Below are positions 61,197 to 64,000 of a stretch of DNA of 64,000 bases, piece after piece; positions within the stretch are counted from its first letter, which is position 1; each line of letters starts with the position of its first letter. Source of the stretch: an uncultured Eubacteriales bacterium. Lineage in GTDB: Bacteria > Bacillota > Clostridia > Christensenellales > CAG-138. Position numbers and translations under genes: made by a program. The notes beneath the pieces were generated by a model that had not been told where the DNA came from, ran no database searches, and saw nothing but the letters and a program-made list of their open reading frames with translations. The stretch covers positions 200,145 through 264,144 of the forward strand of contig UQWD01000001.1 in the NCBI GenBank assembly GCA_900544555.1. The letters run 5' to 3'.

Positions 61197-62990
61197 CTAT
61201 TCCTCTACAAGAACAGCTTTAATGCGCCTCACTCCCGCGCTTGAAGCCTCTTCTTTCTGGATTTTAAAACGCCCAAGCTCGCCCGTCCTCTCCGCATGCG
61301 GCCCGCCGCATATCTCACGGCTGAAAGATCCGGCTGAGTATACCTTTACTCGCTCTCCATACCTGTCCCCAAACAATCCGATTGCGCCGGTAGCTCTCGC
61401 CTGCTCTACCGTCATTTCCTCGCATATAATGGGATAATCGCTTTTGATAGCTTCATTAACAAGCCCTTCCACCTCGCGCAATTCATCCTTAGTCACCTTG
61501 CGCGGGAAGCTAAAATCAAACCGAAGGCGTTCGGCAGTAATATTTGACCCCTTTTGCGAAATGCTTTCATCCAACGCCTTTCGCAAGGCCGCCTGAAGTA
61601 GATGCGTTGCCGTATGCAGCCTTGCTGTCTGCGCCGTCGTATCCGCCAAACCTCCTTTAAACCTTTGCTCAGCGCCGGCCTGTGATTTTTTCTGATGTTC
61701 TTCAAACGCTTTATGGAAACCTTCCACATCCACTTTTAGGCCGTTTTCCGCGGCCATTTCCATTGTAAATTCAATAGGAAAACCAAATGTATCATAAAGG
61801 CGGAAAGCGCTGGCCCCGTCGATAAGCCCTCCGTCAAATCGGCCTTTAATGCGTTCAAATTCACGCATCCCATTTTTGAGCGTGCGCTGGAACCTCGTTT
61901 CCTCGTCGGCCAGCTCCTTCAAAATCCTGTCTCTGTTCGATACCAATTCTCTATAAAACCCGCCGTATTGGTTGATTACCGTATCCGCAACTTTTGTCAG
62001 GCTGTTTTCCGGGATGCCCAGTTGCATCGCGTACCGGATAGCGCGGCGAATCAGCCTGCGGAGGATATACCCCTGATCCAGATTTGACGGCGTTACTCCC
62101 CTCTCATCCCCAAGTATAAACGTTGCGCAGCGGATATGATCCGCAATAATGCGAAAAGCCTTTTGGACGCTTTCACTTTCCTTATACTTTTTGCCCGACA
62201 ACTCTTCAATACAGGCTAATACATCCGCAAATGAATCCGTATCATATGCTGATTCAACGCCCTGGAGGATGGCAACCGTTCTGTCGAACCCCATACCGGT
62301 ATCCACATTGCGCTGCTTGAGCGGCTCAAACGTACCGTCGGCCGTTTTATAATATTCCATAAACACGTCGTTCCAAAGTTCCACATACTTTCCGCAGGAA
62401 CAGGACGGGTTGCAGCTTTCGCTGCATTTTGCCTTCCCCGTGTCGATAAACATCTCCGTATCCGGTCCGCAAGGGCCGGTAACGCCTGCCGGTCCCCACC
62501 AGTTATGTTTTTTATCGAGGAAAAAGATGTGCGTGGGATCAACGCCCATCTTCAGCCAGCATTGGTACGCGGCCGTATCCTTAGGCGCGTCCTTATCGCC
62601 CGCAAAGCATGTGAAATAAAGCTTATCCTTATCTATGCCAAGGTATTTGGGGCTGGTAAGGAACTCCCATGAAAAAGCAATCGCGTCTTCTTTAAAGTAA
62701 TCGCCTAAAGACCAGTTGCCAAGCATCTCAAAAAACGTAAAGTGCCATGGATCGCCCACTTCGTCAATATCCCCTGTCCTAACGCATTTTTGCACATCGG
62801 CCAGCCGACGCCCTTCGGGATGCTTCTCGCCCATAAGGTAAGGTACTAGGGGATGCATGCCCGCAGTTGTAAAGAGCACGGTGGGATCGTTTTCGGGTAT
62901 CAGCGAAGCGCTGGAAATTACTGCGTGCCCCTTCTCCTTGAAAAACTCAAGGTATAACCGGCGAAGCTCATCGGATGAAAGTCTCTTCAT
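61197..62990 (-). CDS. alaS: Alanine-tRNA ligase, short form without C-Ala domain
   Basis: 597 residues, against about 870-880 for the usual enzyme. Class II core: EFFKEKGHAVISSASLIPEN (16-35), LFTTAGMHPLVPYLMG, DEVGDPWHFTFFEMLGNWS and the GMGFDR motif near 232. Editing domain with HTATH (about 460-464) and CGGPHAERTGELG (about 567-579). The protein ends right after the editing domain, so the C-terminal oligomerisation/C-Ala part is missing. Shortened AlaRS forms occur in some Bacillota and mycoplasma-like bacteria, from memory. Promoter TTGACA-18-TATAAT upstream. Confidence 0.95.
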   Translation of the reverse strand: MKRLSSDELRRLYLEFFKEKGHAVISSASLIPENDPTVLFTTAGMHPLVPYLMGEKHPEGRRLADVQKCVRTGDIDEVGDPWHFTFFEMLGNWSLGDYFKEDAIAFSWEFLTSPKYLGIDKDKLYFTCFAGDKDAPKDTAAYQCWLKMGVDPTHIFFLDKKHNWWGPAGVTGPCGPDTEMFIDTGKAKCSESCNPSCSCGKYVELWNDVFMEYYKTADGTFEPLKQRNVDTGMGFDRTVAILQGVESAYDTDSFADVLACIEELSGKKYKESESVQKAFRIIADHIRCATFILGDERGVTPSNLDQGYILRRLIRRAIRYAMQLGIPENSLTKVADTVINQYGGFYRELVSNRDRILKELADEETRFQRTLKNGMREFERIKGRFDGGLIDGASAFRLYDTFGFPIEFTMEMAAENGLKVDVEGFHKAFEEHQKKSQAGAEQRFKGGLADTTAQTARLHTATHLLQAALRKALDESISQKGSNITAERLRFDFSFPRKVTKDELREVEGLVNEAIKSDYPIICEEMTVEQARATGAIGLFGDRYGERVKVYSAGSFSREICGGPHAERTGELGRFKIQKEEASSAGVRRIKAVLVEE

Positions 62991-63028
62991 ATCTTTATTA
63001 CCTCAAAAAGTATTGGATTAACTAGGGT

Positions 63029-63058
63029 ATTATACTTCGCCCGCGCGTCTCTTGTCAA
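63029..63058 (-). promoter_or_regulatory. alaS promoter
   Basis: On the minus strand TTGACA (63053-63058), 18-bp spacer, TATAAT (63029-63034), 38 bp before the alaS start. Its -35 shares bases with that of the opposite promoter. Confidence 0.85.
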
Positions 63059-63080
63059 CGAAGCCGCCGTTTGCTATAAT
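63052..63080 (+). promoter_or_regulatory. Promoter of a likely leaderless mRNA
   Basis: TTGTCA (63052-63057), 17-bp spacer, TATAAT (63075-63080). The gene ATG starts at 63086, only 5 bp past the -10. The expected transcription start is the ATG itself, and no ribosome binding site exists. Confidence 0.8.
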
Positions 63081-63085
63081 GACGT

Positions 63086-63955
63086 ATGGCAAGAAGACGC
63101 CGAAAATTTACGCTTGTTGGGAGCGATGGGAAACGCAACCGCGTGATATTGATTATCATAGCGGCGGTTGTCGTCGTAGCTGTGCTGATTGGAGCGCTTC
63201 AGCCCGAGCCTCTGATCTTTTCTTCCCCTGAAATCCATATTATTCAAAACCGGGGCGTTGTTTTAGCCGGCGTACGCAGCGATATGCCGGGTTTTGGCTC
63301 GGGCGGCGCGGGGCTTGAGATTGAACTGGCGACGCTACTGGCTGAAAGGATACTTCCCGACGTAAAGCATGGCGACGCGGTGAAATTCGTTAACGTCAAC
63401 CATCAATCTATTTGGCCAACGTTGTCAGACGGTTCGATTGATTTTGCTATTTGTCTGATGGAGAAGGACGCGGATACGAAAGGCCGGTACATTTATTCAG
63501 AACCCTATTATTACGACGCATGTTACCTTGCGGTTCAGGAAGGCTCCGCTGATTTGGCGTTGAACGAAGGCGTTATTGTCGGTTATGTTTCCAATACGGC
63601 TTCACACCGCGCGCTTCAAAGATATATCAATTCGCTTAAGGAAGCGGGTAAGCCCGCCGATTGGAAAACACAGGCTTTTGCCTCATATCCCGATATGCTC
63701 TTTGCGTTAAACGCGGCAAGGATAGACGCCGCCGCCATTGAAGGGGCTTATGCCCGCCGCTATCAAGATGATGAACATTACGGCTTTACCCTTAAGCAGG
63801 AAGCTGTAGGCACAATTAGCTACGCGATAGCCTGCAGCACCGAATCGCAGGCGATTTGTGAGTTGGCGAACATGCTGCTCGAGGATATGCGTAAAGACGG
63901 ATTACTTGATGCGTTGATAAATAAGCACGGTCTTAGCGCCTCGCCGAAGGGATAA
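63086..63955 (+). CDS. Membrane-anchored amino-acid-type solute-binding protein
   Basis: 289 residues. Basic start ARRRRKFTLV, one membrane anchor VILIIIAAVVVVAVLIGAL (about 20-38), then a periplasmic-binding-protein type 3 fold: VVLAGVRSDMPGFGSGGAGL with EIELATLLAERI (about 57-88), DGSIDFAICLMEKDADTKGR and YIYSEPYYYDACYLAV. ALNAARIDAAAIEGAYARRY near 210 and the C-terminal LLEDMRKDGLLDALINKHG complete it. No lipobox, so it is held by an uncleaved anchor. Could serve an amino acid ABC importer not in this window. The promoter layout predicts a leaderless transcript. Confidence 0.85.
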   Translation: MARRRRKFTLVGSDGKRNRVILIIIAAVVVVAVLIGALQPEPLIFSSPEIHIIQNRGVVLAGVRSDMPGFGSGGAGLEIELATLLAERILPDVKHGDAVKFVNVNHQSIWPTLSDGSIDFAICLMEKDADTKGRYIYSEPYYYDACYLAVQEGSADLALNEGVIVGYVSNTASHRALQRYINSLKEAGKPADWKTQAFASYPDMLFALNAARIDAAAIEGAYARRYQDDEHYGFTLKQEAVGTISYAIACSTESQAICELANMLLEDMRKDGLLDALINKHGLSASPKG

Positions 63956-64000
63956 AATATATAGGAATAAAAATTAAATATAATATTAATAATCAGGTTT

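Noticed and set aside
1..64000. CRISPR array, rRNA genes or complete insertion sequence
   Set aside because: No regular spaced repeats, no rRNA sequence, and no transposase frame seen on either strand.

Overview
The window reads as a chromosomal stretch of an anaerobic, endospore-forming member of the Clostridia (Bacillota), probably gut-associated. The evidence is a YtxC-like sporulation gene beside thrS, a spore photoproduct lyase, a GerQ-like coat protein, butyrate kinase, the Prp/extended-L27 arrangement, a T-box on thrS, an Lsa-type ABC-F gene, and a mucin/glycan-sugar operon with alpha-L-fucosidase. No species can be named from the sequence alone. No rRNA or CRISPR array was seen. There are two tRNA genes, Leu(GAG) and Asn(GTT).

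Layout. 0-2 kb: the end of a probable mobile element next to tRNA-Leu, a Cys-rich protein and a DUF3781 protein. 2-7 kb: thrS with promoter and T-box, ytxC, then an Lsa-type ABC-F gene behind a leader peptide and attenuator. 7-11 kb: hydrolase, carbonic-anhydrase-like protein, family-4 uracil-DNA glycosylase and yebC on the minus strand, with a divergent LysR regulator. 11.6-14.2 kb: coat-like, decayed secreted and lipoprotein genes. 14.4-18.5 kb: butyrate kinase, larE, an 8-oxoguanine glycosylase, and rpmA-prp-rplU. 18.8-22 kb: a compact marR / DUF1848 / radical SAM / mutM cassette with its own promoter and operator. 22-27 kb: ECF S component, MBL hydrolase, glycerate kinase, aldehyde dehydrogenase and a dead acetyltransferase. 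27-34 kb: nagB divergent from an operon of cutC, ROK kinase, transglutaminase-like protein, GH29 fucosidase and nagA.

34.5-39.2 kb is the most interesting block. A 31-codon Cys-Cys peptide gene, too short for usual gene calling, sits directly upstream of a SPASM radical SAM enzyme, a PaaK-like adenylate-forming enzyme, and an ABC ATPase and permease. It looks like a small post-translationally modified peptide pathway that I cannot match to a named one. 39.9-43 kb holds regulators, palindromic sites, a zinc-ribbon protein and a VOC gene stopped by one amber codon. 43-52.4 kb is core: hpf, M29 aminopeptidase, DUF421 protein, tcdA, hemW, lepA, glmM and trxB.

52.4-58 kb is accessory DNA on the 3' side of tRNA-Asn. 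It holds a polymorphic RHS toxin tip with two candidate immunity genes, a displaced RHS fragment, repeated hairpins, and a RelB/YoeB module whose toxin is frameshifted. 58-64 kb: splB, a tocopherol-cyclase-like protein, a DUF695 protein and a short alanyl-tRNA synthetase. The synthetase promoter overlaps back to back with that of a solute-binding protein whose mRNA appears to be leaderless.

Several genes are visibly broken (secreted protein, GNAT, VOC, YoeB, RHS). This suggests either active decay in the accessory parts or some sequencing error. The repair content is unusually dense: three DNA glycosylases, a spore photoproduct lyase and a further radical SAM/MutM cassette.
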